Of a DNA stretch of 64,000 nucleotides, positions 18,726 through 28,883 are shown one piece after another. The stretch is from Chrysophaeum taylorii (taxonomy: Eukaryota > Sar > Pelagophyceae > Pelagomonadales > Pelagomonadaceae), in the NCBI GenBank assembly GCA_029834535.1, contig JAQMWT010000237.1:36724-100723 (forward strand), in the 5' to 3' direction. A model generated the notes under the pieces. That model was given only the letters and a program-made list of their open reading frames with translations, was not told where the DNA came from and ran no database searches. Positions within the stretch are counted from its first letter, which is position 1; each line of letters opens with the position of its first letter. Both the position numbers and the translations under genes were made by a program.

Positions 18726-20568
18726 TGAAATTCAAACGGCCCTCACCGATCTTGGAACCACAATGGCGACCATGGTGAGCGAGGTCAGAAGCATCAAGGA
18801 TACAACGTCGTTTTTTACACGACAGCGAGACGGACGATCACCTTCTAGACGATCGTCACGCCGACATCGAAGCCAGAGCCCTAATCGAAAAGCCCATACT
18901 GCTCAAGACAGCCCGAGTCCTTGCCGTCACCGGAGCTCAAGTCGCAATTCGCGCCGGCGCCGACGTCATCGACATTACGATGACGAGTACGACGACGGCA
19001 GATATCAGGATAGTTCGGGACATTCAAGCGCATCTTTCGCGTTCCAATCTTTATGCGACGCGCCGCCAATGTCGGGGGTTGTCTTTTACCCGACGGCGCG
19101 CCCTGCCCGAGTCTCCGATGATGTTGCCGATGTCGCTGTGACGAGCAGCCATCGTTTGCAACAGGAGCAACATACCACCAACGCTCGGATCGTTCGGTGG
19201 CCTTCTACATCGTATGTGGAAGCAATGTCAGATGCTACTTGGGATTCTCCGCACTACTGGGAAGACTCAGATTCGGAGACTGACGAACCCATGCCGCAGG
19301 TTCCAGTGTTCCCCCATTCGTCAATGTGCATGTCTTGCAGGGCAGTTCACGATGATGACGTTAGACCTTTCGAGTTGACGTCGGGGACGACGTCTTCTTT
19401 TCCTACGGGGCCCCCCGAGACCGTTTTAGCCGTTTTAGCCGATGTTCTAGCCGATACCGCTTTAGTCGCAGCAGAGCAGACCACAGCGGCGCCGATGGAG
19501 GAGAAGTTGACGGGAATGTCCGATTTGATGGACGAGAAACGACGATTACCAGAAGTTCCTATGCTTCCGCTTCCAACTGATGCGCCGGGGACGGCTCATG
19601 TTTTTTCTGCTGCCCCCCCCCGACAATCAAAAGTGGACGTTCCGCCGGATCCTGAACCTGAACAGGAGCCGAAAGTAAGGAGCGAGCCGAATGTGCGCGT
19701 CGAAGGTGAAAAGATCAATAAGAGCCACCCTGAGGTGAGGTTCAAATACGAAGAAAAGTTCGATGTGCCATGGAAGGATGCACCGCGCGATGCGGACGGT
19801 GTATCGTTACCGCAGATTCCCGAGCACGTCAAGGACAATGATGCGATGAAAGTCGTAATTCCGACGAAGGAAGAAGTTGAGAAGGTTGTTCGAGATCTAG
19901 GAATTCCCGACAACCCGCATCTGGATGATGATGCGAAGATGATGTTGAGCCATTGCGTGCAATACGCGTGGGCTTTCTTTGATCCGATTATGAGACCCGT
20001 GGACTCGCCACCGGTTTCTCTACGCTTTAAAGACGCAGACCCACGACCGATCAAGATGACGCCTTATAGGTTGACGCCAGCAAAGCTCGAGTGTCTCAGA
20101 AAGCAGATCACTGAGTGGTGTCGCGATGGAGTCATCCGACCGGCGAACTCTCCGTGGGGATTTCCTGTACTGATGCTGCCTAAGAAGGGAGCCGAGGCCG
20201 GGACGTCGAATGCTTTTCGTGCTGCCGTTGACTTGCGTCAGCTCAATGATCAGCTGGTCAATGACAGTTGGCCGAATATTCGGCAAGATGATGCTTTGGC
20301 TTTTCTTGCCATGCGCCGTTGGCGGACGTGCATTGATATTCGATGGGGTTATCATAACTTACGTTTGGACGCCGCTGCTCAGGACGCTGTTACGATGGTT
20401 AGTCCACTTGGAGCCCATAGTTTCTTGCGCTTGCCTCTAGGAGTAAAAACAGCAGGAGCTCTCTTTTGTAAGCAGATGGCTAGCGATTTGTCCACATGGA
20501 TGTATAAGGACTTGGTCGCGTTTGTCGACGATATTATGATGGGATCGGATGAATGCTGTGCCATTTAG
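18607..20568 (+). pseudogene. pol: G2 pol, N-terminal part through RT palm
   Basis: Frame +1 to gag. Homology to pol begins after the gag stop. An Arg/Ser-rich stretch (RRSSRRHRSQSPNRK) and an acidic linker precede the RT: MRPVDSPPVSLRFKD, DGVIRPANSPWGFPVLMLPKKG, AAVDLRQLN, and the catalytic FVDD at 20521-20532. No DSG/DTG-type protease motif is visible between gag and RT, and no methyltransferase. After DDIMMG the frame is lost at a short deletion relative to G1 and closes at 20568. Confidence 0.85.
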
Positions 20569-21488
20569 CGCAGCGAGGATATAGTGGACGAACTTCCAAG
20601 TTCCACCTCCTCAAAGATGAAATCGAGTTTTTGGGACATATTTCGACTCCGGAAGGCTTGAAGCCGAATCCCAAGACGTTAGAAGCGTTGCAGCAGATGC
20701 CGATTCCCGGTACGTTGCCCAATACGTCCCCGAAGATCCAGATTCGATCTTTCATTGGTATGAGCAACTATTGCCGCCGATATGTGGAGAATTATTCGAA
20801 GATTGTGGAGCCGCTTCGGCGATTGTGTCTTGAAGGCGTTAAGTTTGAGTGGACGCCTGAGTGCCAAAAGGCATGGGACACGATCATCGAAGCTTTGGTG
20901 GATTCTCGTGGAGTTTATCATCCTGACTACGATCTTCCTTTTCAGATCCGCTCGGATGCTTCCAAGGATGGTCTGGGTGCGTATCTTTTTCAGCTCGTGG
21001 AAATCAAGGACGAAACCGGCAAGGTGACACGAGAGGAACGAGTAATTGAGTATTGGAGCCGAGCTGTGCCGAAAGAGATGCGGAACTATGAGCCTCGCCG
21101 GCTAGAGCTCCTGGCAGTTATTCTTTCTGTTGAGCATTTCCGCTCTTATATTGAAGGTCACAAGACGATCCTTGAAACAGATCATCGCAACTTGACGTTC
21201 TTACGAAAGGCGATGCACTCGTCTGGGCAGTTGGCTCGATGGGCGATGCGGCTCGCCAATTTTGATCCTGGATTGGGTTACAAGCCAGGGAAGTCGCCGG
21301 GAATGAGCATCCCTGACTGTCTCTCTCGCAATCCTATAGATCATGTCATCGAGACGGACGAGTTTGGTGAACCCTTGAACCACGCGTATCTACTGTGCCA
21401 AGAACTTCCTCGTTCTGTTGATGAAGGAGTACCTTTACATGGGTGCCATGTCATTCTGTCGTTTGTTACGACTGAGTTACCTGTGTAG
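20553..21488 (+). pseudogene. pol: G2 RT thumb/connection and RNase H
   Basis: Begins QRGYSGRTSKFHLLKDEIEF (RT thumb), then the connection (RSFIGMSNYCRRYVENYSK) and RNase H (IRSDASKDGLGAYLFQ, EYWSRAVPKEMRNYEPRRLELLA, ETDHRNLTFLRK). This RNase H has the D-E-D residues of gypsy elements. A TAG at 21486-21488 (GAG at the matching place in G2') separates it from integrase in the same frame. Confidence 0.88.
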
Positions 21489-21515
21489 GAAGAAGAAGAG
21501 GATCTCGATGATCCG

Positions 21516-23357
21516 GTGCATTTGGTCACGTCTCATGCTACGAGACAACGTCAGAAGCAACGTCTGCAGACCCAACATAGTATTTTCCGTGATGCCGATG
21601 ATTACCAAGAGTACATCGACAAGATCCCGGATAATTTAACTTTGGAAGAGATAGCCAAAGAGCAGATCACTGATGCTACTTGCGAGGACATTCGTTATCG
21701 CATGGCTCTGGGCCATTCTCCTCGTCGGTACGGGGCCAATTATCGCTATCAAGTGGTGAAAGGAGTTCTCTACCGTGCCGCACCCGACTTGCACCCGATG
21801 ATAGTCGCACCCCGAACTTTACGGACGCGCATCATCCGATTGTACCATGACACACCTCTCAATGGTGGTCATATGGGTCGTCAAAGTACAGTGCAGTCGA
21901 TACTTGAACGTTTTTGGTGGCCCCGTATGTCTAATGAGGTGGGTGCTTACATTGCTGGTTGCATAGTGTGCAAGAAAGCTCGTACGCCTGAACCAAAGAG
22001 AGCAGGTCTGCTTCAGCAACCGGTGTATGATGGTGATTGTGTCGTCCTTTGTATGGATTTGTTTGGACCTTTGCCCAGTGCTGGTCCCGAGACATATCTC
22101 ATCGTTTTTTTTTATCCATTTTCTCATTTCTTGATTCTCGACGTACTACACCATAAGACTGCTGAGTCAATCCTCGAGTCTTTTGTCGCGAATATATTAC
22201 TCAAAGGTTATCTACCTCAGAGGATTCGTACCGACAATGGGAAAGAGTTCGTCAACAAGTTGATGGAAGAGTTTTGTCATCTTTTCAATGTTCGGTATAG
22301 TACCACGATTCCGTATCATGCTCAGGCTAATCCTGCGGAAAGGGTCAACCGCTTTATCAAGGCTTTCCTCCGTGCGTGCCTTCAAAACCGCAAGATCACG
22401 GAATGGCCCGAATTCGCGGAGTACATTGCTTTCTGTTATAATCGTAAATTTATTCCGGGGACTCAGATCTCACCTTTCATGCTTCGTCTTAACCGGCAGC
22501 CTTTATTGCCAACCGATTACACGATCATGGATCTTGATGTCCGCCGCCTGCCGAAAACTCGCTCCGATGTTGTGGCAGAGACTCGCGAGAGGCTGAAGTT
22601 CTATACCGCTACGGTGAACGAAGCTCGTGAGAAGGCTCTTCGTAAACAACGTCTCGCCTATAATGCGGACCATGTTGATGTGGAGTATGAAGAAGGTTCA
22701 CATGTTCTGCTCTACATCCCTTTTCTTCAGAACAAGCTTCGACCGGAATGGCGCGGTCCATTCGTTATTTTGGAACGCTTGTCCCCGGTCACTTACAGGA
22801 GTGAGTCTCTTGATTATCCCCCCGAACGCCGCTGTGTTCATGTTAGTCAGATTACCCCTGTGATGGTTTCTCCAGTGGTCGATCGAGCTGTGCCCAAGCC
22901 CAAGGAGACCTTTCGGGATGATTACAAGCATGGTATGTTCGTTATCTTTCGGATTCCGGATAATAAACGGTCCGATTGGCGAAAGAAGATTTATGTCGCT
23001 GAAGTTTATGAACCCTATGATTTTGTGAATGATCGAGTCGCTCTGCATTTCTATGCTGATCTCGGTCCCCATGACAAGGTTTCTTATTACAAGCCTACTT
23101 CACATCTCTCTACTCGCAAGCTTAAGCCGGAATACAAGGACGTGGACGGTCGCAGTTTCACCGACAAGACCAAGGTCAACAACAGTACCACTCCTTGTGT
23201 CACCGACTTCGCCCCGCATGAGATCGATGTGTTGATTCCTAAGTTCACTTTGCGTGGTGGACGCGTTCCTGAACCTGTCGTTGAACGTGCCTACAAGAAG
23301 ATTCGTTCTCGAGATGCTCATTCAGCCAAGGCTCGTGCTTCTCGCCGGACTCGCTGA
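21516..23357 (+). CDS. int: G2 integrase with extended C-terminal region
   Basis: 613 codons, open to a natural TGA. The HHCC zinc domain (LYHDTPLNGGHMGRQST, then CIVCKKA) is followed by the DDE core (CMDLFGPLP, IRTDNGKEF, NPAERVNRFIKAF) and an SH3-like GPY-type segment (LRPEWRGPFVILE). About 200 further residues, basic at the end (KKIRSRDAHSAKARASRR), have no clear chromodomain. It would insert cDNA into the genome. It is the best-preserved pol segment of G2, and G2' carries the same region at 44255-46050. Confidence 0.88.
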   Translation: MHLVTSHATRQRQKQRLQTQHSIFRDADDYQEYIDKIPDNLTLEEIAKEQITDATCEDIRYRMALGHSPRRYGANYRYQVVKGVLYRAAPDLHPMIVAPRTLRTRIIRLYHDTPLNGGHMGRQSTVQSILERFWWPRMSNEVGAYIAGCIVCKKARTPEPKRAGLLQQPVYDGDCVVLCMDLFGPLPSAGPETYLIVFFYPFSHFLILDVLHHKTAESILESFVANILLKGYLPQRIRTDNGKEFVNKLMEEFCHLFNVRYSTTIPYHAQANPAERVNRFIKAFLRACLQNRKITEWPEFAEYIAFCYNRKFIPGTQISPFMLRLNRQPLLPTDYTIMDLDVRRLPKTRSDVVAETRERLKFYTATVNEAREKALRKQRLAYNADHVDVEYEEGSHVLLYIPFLQNKLRPEWRGPFVILERLSPVTYRSESLDYPPERRCVHVSQITPVMVSPVVDRAVPKPKETFRDDYKHGMFVIFRIPDNKRSDWRKKIYVAEVYEPYDFVNDRVALHFYADLGPHDKVSYYKPTSHLSTRKLKPEYKDVDGRSFTDKTKVNNSTTPCVTDFAPHEIDVLIPKFTLRGGRVPEPVVERAYKKIRSRDAHSAKARASRRTR

Positions 23358-23387
23358 GGGCAGCTCGTGTTCTCACCAGGGGAGTCC

Positions 23388-23715
23388 TGTGGCGGCAACT
23401 CCTGACCGCTAAGGCTTACCCCCCCTCTCTCGAGGCTTGATACCCGTTCAACGGGACACCTTTCCCGATCTTTTTAGTGACATCATACCTCTCTTTTGTG
23501 AGAAGCATTCTTGCTGTATTCTTGTAGTTTCCTTGCTATCATATACCATCTCTCCATCTTGTTGAGAGGCTTGGTGAGCGTGAGCAAGGTGTGTGGCGAG
23601 CATACCCGACCCCGAGTCCGTGTTTTCCTCGTTCAGTGAGGTCTAGGACGAGTCGGTGAGTACCCCCTTTGTCACCCGGGGGTCGGGAAGGTTTTTTTTT
23701 TTCTGTGCCGCCATA
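23388..23715 (+). repeat. G2 3' LTR
   Basis: 328 bp, a near copy of 16234-16564. It is preceded by a short purine-rich AGGGGAGTCC stretch that could serve as the polypurine tract and followed by the target duplication ACTCC. Confidence 0.9.
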
Positions 23716-23755
23716 ACTCCATTTATACGTACAACACAGTTGGGCTGACACACCT

Positions 23756-23775
23756 GCGCATCTGGGCCCATAACC
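23756..23775 (-). other. copia A primer-binding site for an initiator tRNA-Met half molecule
   Basis: Directly next to the LTR end at 23776, the plus strand reads CTGGGCCCATAACC. This is the anticodon-arm sequence of eukaryotic initiator tRNA-Met, so the minus-strand RNA would pair with the 3' end of a 5' half-tRNA. Drosophila copia and yeast Ty5 are known to prime in this way. The same 14 bases occur at 24965-24978 beside the copia C LTR. Confidence 0.8.
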
Positions 23776-24169
23776 TGGAGAGATTTGACCCTCTCCGGGT
23801 ACATGGTAGAGACTGCGTGCAGTCTTAGGCGTGTACAGACCATTCCGCTTGTCACATGCTACTACACAACGTAGGGATTTAAGCCCTAACTCCTTAAGGA
23901 CATTAGGTCCCATATAAGCGTTTACACTGACAACGAGGAACGAAGCCTCTGTTAATTAAACAGAAAACCCCGTACCTGACGGTACGCACCTGGAGGCCTA
24001 CTCCATGTTGGAAAAGAGCTTCAGACTGGGTTCTTCATAGTCATGAATAAGTAATTGCGGAAGGGTAAGGAAGGAAGGAGGGAAAGCCGTATTACGGAGA
24101 GAAAACCCTCTTGTAGAGATAGGTGTGAAATGTTCCAGTGTCGCACACATAATAGTGTAGCTCTCTGGA
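23776..24169 (-). repeat. copia A 5' LTR
   Basis: About 394 bp, matching 3770-4177 and 53256-53661. It adjoins the primer-binding site on its low side. On its high side it abuts copia C gag at 24170 with no visible target duplication. Confidence 0.75.
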
Positions 24170-24544
24170 ATCGGTCTTCCATTCCAGGAAAGCGCGATCG
24201 AGAATTTGATTCCGGAGGATCTCGTAGTCCTTGCATGACCGAGTGTATGCTTCGTACGAGTCGTACTCGAGGAAGGCATCGGCATGACTGGACCGTAATA
24301 ATTGTTGAATATACTTAATTTGCAAGGATACCTTGCGAGTTTGAAGCTGAAATCGATTTCCTTCGTTGAGAAACTCAACTACAGGAGCTTCGAGCTTCAG
24401 TATGTCCGCACCTGTGATCGCCTTGGGTGCGGCTCGTGCTGCGTGTTCTGCCATAGCAGTTGACGGGGAACCTGTGGGTTCAGTCACGCAGTTGCCACTG
24501 TCTAGACATTCTAAGGGGGTCTGTCTATCGGTGTCTATGTACAC
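24170..24544 (-). pseudogene. gag: copia C gag N-terminal fragment
   Basis: About 125 codons with TRKVSLQIKYIQQLLRSSHA, FLEYDSYEAYTR and LEWKTD, matching copia A Gag (STKVSLQIEVLRRHMT, FDSYEAYTR, QWKAE). It is cut at 24170 by the copia A LTR. Confidence 0.75.
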
Positions 24545-25200
24545 TCATGCGTTATCGATGGAAAAAAAAGTCTATTTGACAACTGTGCAAGCTGTGAGTC
24601 CAGAATAGTGCCGCTAAGCGTACTCACTCATGGCAGCTGGTTATTTTGGTGCTCTCAAGGAGCTTGGTAAGTGCATTGTCATGGAATGTACGAGTGGACG
24701 TACCCAAAATATTCCATAACATGTGAGCAAGAGTACAGGTTAGCCAACTTACACACACATCAACATTAACATGACAACACGATACTATGAACAGGTGCAC
24801 ACAAGGTTACACGATCACGTGTGCAAAATATGCTATATACAGCCCGATGGTAATGGCGCTGTATAAACAAGCGTGTTTGCGTGGCGAGGCTGGACTGGTG
24901 CGGTAACAGTCCAAAACCCTTAGGTTACGTGCACGCTTTAACACATGGCTTCTGAGGGACTCGCCTGGGCCCATAACCTGCAGAGCATTTAGCATGCAGT
25001 GGTAAGTCACCTGGGAAACCATCCCGTCTCATCATGAACGTCTGGAGGGTTAATTCGAGGGATGAAAGGTATGTTCCCTATATCTTCAGAACACGACAGG
25101 CGGCATCTAGAACTACACGAGGAAGGTGAAGTGTATAGTGCTACATACCTCGGGACGCGCTAGACCATGATGATGAGCTTGAGCACAAATCAGAGGACTA
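24170..25200 (-). mobile_element. copia C fragment: LTR, primer-binding site, leader, start of gag
   Basis: A diverged relative of copia A on the same strand. From high to low coordinates it has an LTR-like stretch ending CTCTGCA at 24979, the tRNA-Met-half primer site (24965-24978), about 420 bp of leader with no gene, and the first 125 or so codons of gag. Everything after gag is missing, replaced by the copia A LTR. The outer end of the LTR is not defined; 25200 is approximate. Confidence 0.65.
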
Positions 25201-25289
25201 ATTGACTGTGTAGAAAGGAAGAAGAAGGGTAAGGAAGAGATCACGTTCTCGACGGACGGATAAGGGTAAGAGGCAGCAGATTTCTCTGC

Positions 25290-25635
25290 AGTCGTTTACC
25301 TTCGTCTGGGCACGCGACTTCTTGTTTTCTTTCTCGGCGTCGTGGTCAACCGACGTCGGCGTGTTGCCACCACGCTCCCGCTCGACCTGAGCGAAGCCCG
25401 CATCGATACCGTGTTCGTTTCGAAGTCGAAGGACGCTCCGGAGTCTCAGTGCGACATGCAGAACCGCTGAAAGCTTGATCACGGCGGCCCTTGTTTTGTC
25501 AGTGAACACTTATGTTTGCTCTCTAACAGTACAAGCTTAGTCAACCAAGATGCGGATTGACCAAACTTTAAGTGACCAAACTTGTTGAGGGTTTACGGTG
25601 ACCAAACATATATGGTGGTTGGAAACTTGACTTTC
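25290..25635 (+). repeat. 346-bp direct repeat, copy 1
   Basis: About 93-95% identical to 28884-29229 in the same orientation. It starts GTCGTTTACCTTCG and contains CTCGACCTGAGCGAAGCCCG and three TGACCAAAC motifs near its end. Its right limit coincides with the terminal repeat of the hAT-like remnant at 25636. Neither copy resembles a known gene. Confidence 0.8.
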
Positions 25636-26689
25636 CCCTTTACTAAATCAGTTTAGTAATGTAACGAGCATTACTTACCACATTTTGAATAAAGTAATTC
25701 GCAAAGTAAAAGTCGAGCATTACAGCGGGTCCCGCGTAAAGTAAAGGTAAAGGCTGCTCGGGCTGAAAATTTAAGTTTGCCGTATTTCTATTCAGGCCCC
25801 AGCCTCGTGCAGGGACGGAGCACTACGCAACGATGTGATGAGAGGACTCGCATGCTTTTAAGGGTTGATCGTCTCGTCGCCTTTGTATGGGTATGATCTC
25901 GGACTTTAACTCGAACTTCTTGAGGATGTGGCCGTACTTGTCTCGGGCCTACTTAATCAACTCCTTGTTCATGCGCAGGGTCACGACGTTGCCCTCAGTC
26001 ATGACGATTTTGGCAGCTGAGATGATGCGCTCGCAGAAGCTCTCAGCAGGCAGCGCGCCGATTTTGCACTTCGAGACTCGTGCAACGTCTCGAAGGTAGC
26101 CGCACTCCTGGTTGCCTTCTATTCGCGTGTAGAGCTTGCCGACGTTGAGCAACATCATGTCCAAGAGCTTGGCATCCTGGAGGTGTCGGAGGAATTCGAG
26201 AGGTCGTCAGGAAATTCCTTGAGCCACTCGATGTTCGAGCGTACTGGACCCACTTCGTGAAGACGCGTTCGAACTCCACCTTGAAGTCCGGCATCGCCTC
26301 CTCCGATTTATCAGGTTGCTGCTGCTCTTCGGGCTGAGGAATGGCTTCGGCCCAACAGTCGGGCTCGATGTCGCCATCGTCATCTGAGTCGGACGCAGGC
26401 GCAGTCGCATGAAGGAGTTGCCGTCCTCCTCCTCACCGTCGCCATTAGTACCACCCTCGATCTCATCCTCCACGTTGTGGCATGCCATCGGAGGCGACTG
26501 CTCCGCTTCGGCCGGCCTGGCCGTCGCATGCGGGGTCCGTAACGCAGACATCGTCTACAGACCCCGCCACGTCGCTCAAAACGACTCGTCGACATGGGTG
26601 ACGTACGGATGTAAAAAAAATACTTTACCATCATTTTGAAACGACTGTAAAGTAATGGTAAAGTAAAGTAAAATAGGTAAAGTAAAGGG
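25636..26689 (-). mobile_element. hAT-like DNA transposon remnant
   Basis: A 9-bp inverted repeat CCCTTTACT / AGTAAAGGG bounds the segment. GTAAAGTAAAGGTAAAG-type repeats lie just inside both ends. The interior carries a decayed transposase C-terminus on the minus strand. No 8-bp target duplication is visible (TGACTTTC and ATTTCGTA), so the boundaries are tentative. Confidence 0.55.
25860..26551 (-). pseudogene. hAT transposase C-terminal remnant
   Basis: The three minus-strand frames together read DFKVEFERVFTKWVQYA, then GYLRDVARVSKCKIGALPAE followed by SFCERIISAAKIVMTEGN and VTLRMNKEL, and then RDKYGHILKKFE. The segment with SxCERxxSAAxxVM, followed by RMN, resembles the hAT dimerisation domain (family pattern SxxSERxFSxAG, then R). 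Several frameshifts separate the pieces, and an acidic N-terminal part (EEDGNSF) has no assignment. Family-level call only. Confidence 0.5.
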
Positions 26690-26714
26690 ATTTCGTAATA
26701 TTTATTAGGGATCC

Positions 26715-26960
26715 GTCAAGTTTGGTCAAAAAGTTTGGTGAATTTCTTTCATGTTTGCTCGATTTTGATGTATGATTAAGGAAAAACTCACATGTGTGGT
26801 CACTTTCCAGAGAAGTTAGGTCAGTTAAGTTTGGTCACTCCGAAGTTGCATTAAGTTTGATCAATCAACCCTTCAAGTTTGATTAATTTCCTCGTAAGTT
26901 TGGTCAACAAGTTTGATCACTACTCCTCAAACTTCCACAGTATTGACCAAACTTCGGCTT
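26715..26960. repeat. cluster of AAGTTTGGTCA-type motifs
   Basis: At least seven near-copies of AAGTTTGGTCA or AAGTTTGATCA lie within 250 bp, mostly in one orientation. The opposite orientation (TGACCAAACTT) occurs three times at 25555-25610, three times at 29150-29205, and once here at about 26941. Looser copies are at 27880-27935. Clustered, oppositely oriented motifs around a transposase remnant resemble subterminal transposase-binding repeats. Confidence 0.5.
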
Positions 26961-28181
26961 TTAAAATCAAACTTAAGGAGGCTTTTTAAGGGGGCGCGTG
27001 CGCGCTTTTGGTGCGAAAATTCTTTAAAATGGTGCGAAAATGCTTTAAAAACGAGAGCTAGGTGCTGCAGCTACACAGAATCTACCGTGGCGTTACACGC
27101 GCGGCATGGACACCCCCCCATGGCCGCCTTAGAAGGAGGTCCGTCCTAACACAGCACGGCGATGCGCATGGAGAGCGGGCAGCGACACGCGGCCCCGAGA
27201 GCAGATTCCCACGGCTTGGCGTACTTAAGCTGGGCCCATTCTCGTACCTTCCATCGTTCGTAGAAGCCACCCAAACCGCGACTCACCACGGTGGTGTTGC
27301 CGTGGTCGTGCGTCATTCTTCAACAACAAGCGGACATAGGACACCAGAATTACACGGTCTGCGAGAGACGGATCACCCCATTCTGCATTCCAAAACTCGA
27401 GAGGGAGCCTGTCTTTGATAATCGACTCGGGGTTGAGAACGCGAAACTCGACGACCTCGAGAAACTGCGCGAGCAACGCCCCTCGAGCACCCAAAGATTG
27501 TAGTCCCACACTTGTGCGGGACCGTACAGGACCACGTTCAGGAGTTCCTCACCGTCGCGTACCCGATCCGGAGTTAGCTGTCCAGCTTGATCATGGGACG
27601 GCAACGCGAGCACGTGCCGTTACGCCAGCATAAACAACTCGCACGACCGTAAGAGAACACCTCCTTATCCTCCTCCTCCTCGCGCATCTCGACAACCCCG
27701 CCCTGCCGCAAGATCTCCCCGGGAGCTGCTGCTGCACCGTCGAGCACTGTACGAGAAAGTCGGCAAATACAAGCTGCGGCGCGAAGGGATGTCAAGACGT
27801 CGACAGCCTCGTTCCGGAAGATCGCCGACACCACCCCTGTAATTCTAACCCAGTCATCAGTACGAGTCTAAAGTATGACAAGTTTGATGTGATTGTTCGA
27901 AATTTGATCACACCAAATTGAATGCCTCCAAGTTTGACCATACACACGCATCAACATGCGAACACTCGCAGAACAACATATACAAACAAGGCCTGCGCAA
28001 GACAACGCTGATACCACGCTGTTTCGTCGCCCAAGATTATTCGGATGCGCCTTATTAGTTCGATGTTTATGACAGACTACAGCGAACGATCCCGGTTCGT
28101 CATCTCGTGCCTTTAGCGGATGACACTGTTGCAGATGTCTATCAAACGCATATGCCGAGAAGAGCCGCCTGACAGACTGAA
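26961..28181. other. unassigned decayed DNA
   Basis: No gene is supported. Minus-strand fragments near 27240-27610 (VRDGEELLNVVLYGPAQVWD and FLEVVEFRVLNPESIIKDRL, in adjacent frames) look protein-like and could be one broken coding region. I do not recognise a family. Confidence 0.4.
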
Positions 28182-28500
28182 TAACTAACTAACTAACTTC
28201 AGACCTCTCCCGAGCATGGGAGCCAGGCCGGACCGGCAGGAGCCGGTGCGGAATCACAGAGGCAAATCACGCAGTGGTGGGGCAGAGGCGAGGGACGAGG
28301 ACGGACTCGTTGATGGTGGACCGCCACTGCGCGGTCTTGTGCGAGGTCGTGCAAAAGCGTTGCAGGCCGCGGACGTGTTGGTCCACGAACAATCGACCTG
28401 TCCGTCGCGCTCTGCCCAACCGAGCGAACCCCATCCCAACACGGACTTTCCGGGTGCTAACCGGCCAGCGAGCCGCCTGACTTGCCCTCCATAAAGCCCT
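28182..28500 (-). mobile_element. LINE 3'-end fragment
   Basis: On the minus strand it ends with the GGGAGAGGTCTGAAG sequence and (GTTA)n tail found at 46930-46970. Upstream is the end of the LINE ORF (LQRFCTTSHKTAQWRSTIN, compare HDLAQDRAKWRSAIN in the 46 kb copy). It is 5' truncated, and its left limit is approximate. Confidence 0.7.
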
Positions 28501-28883
28501 TGATGAGAACCGACACGGTCTCGCAGAAGTGCTTCGCGCGATAGCTGGATCTTTGTCGGCAAGAAGGTTCGGAGCAGGTGTGCCTTTTAGCACACGTGAC
28601 GGTATTTTCTACTTGCACATCACAACGAGCAGCACGCACATAAACGCTGCATCTTGCATATAGCACTTGAACGACAGCGCTGTCGCGCTGTAGACCATGT
28701 TGTACACGCCGTCAACTTGCCGCCCGTGTCGAACATCATCTGCTGCAAGTCGGCCTCGAGAACACACCTGCTGAACTTGGCATCTTGGTCAGATCAGTAC
28801 TTGGCATCTTGGTCAGATCGAGTAAAGTGGAGCCTCGTATTTGCGCGCTCTGAGCTGCGACAGCGTACTCGGCGATCTCTCAT

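Larger units (their letters stand above)
16234..23715 (+). mobile_element. Ty3/gypsy element G2, full length, nested in copia A
   Basis: LTRs at 16234-16564 and 23388-23715 (about 330 bp, roughly 3% different) begin TGTGGCGGCA and end GCCGCCATA. The 5-bp duplication ACTCC flanks the element (16229-16233 and 23716-23720). It contains gag, RT, RNase H and integrase in gypsy order, all on the plus strand. A TGGTGGAGTACACG primer-binding-type site starts 2 bp after the 5' LTR. G2 has neither an obvious protease nor the methyltransferase domain of G1. It inserted after copia A, whose leader it splits. Confidence 0.92.
3770..24169 (-). mobile_element. Ty1/copia element A with C5-MTase, split by G2 and two short insertions
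   Basis: Minus-strand copia-order element: LTR (23776-24169), primer-binding site, leader, gag, protease ORF, C5 methyltransferase, integrase, reverse transcriptase, RNase H, extra ORF, LTR (3770-4177). G2 (16234-23715) is inserted in the leader. Two short non-LTR elements interrupt it at 9847-10217 and 11576-11883. Without the insertions it would be about 12 kb, long for Ty1/copia. Copia B at 53256-64000 is a near-identical second copy lacking all three insertions. I found no matching target duplication at the two outer ends (GTTTT on the left, ATCGG on the right), so an end may have recombined. Confidence 0.85.

Noticed and set aside
18726-19700. Methyltransferase in G2
   Set aside because: Looked for motifs I, IV, VI and VIII between gag and RT and found none.
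24965-24978. tRNA-Met gene at the GGGCCCATAACC sequence
   Set aside because: Only the anticodon-arm portion is present, with no acceptor or T arm, and it lies exactly at an LTR end, so it is a primer-binding site.
25198-25509. Minus-strand frame in the 346-bp repeat as a gene
   Set aside because: In the second copy (28884-29229) the same frame is broken, and no domain is recognisable.
28778-28822. Two 23-bp repeats as a CRISPR array
   Set aside because: Contiguous tandem copies without spacers, in a eukaryotic repeat region.
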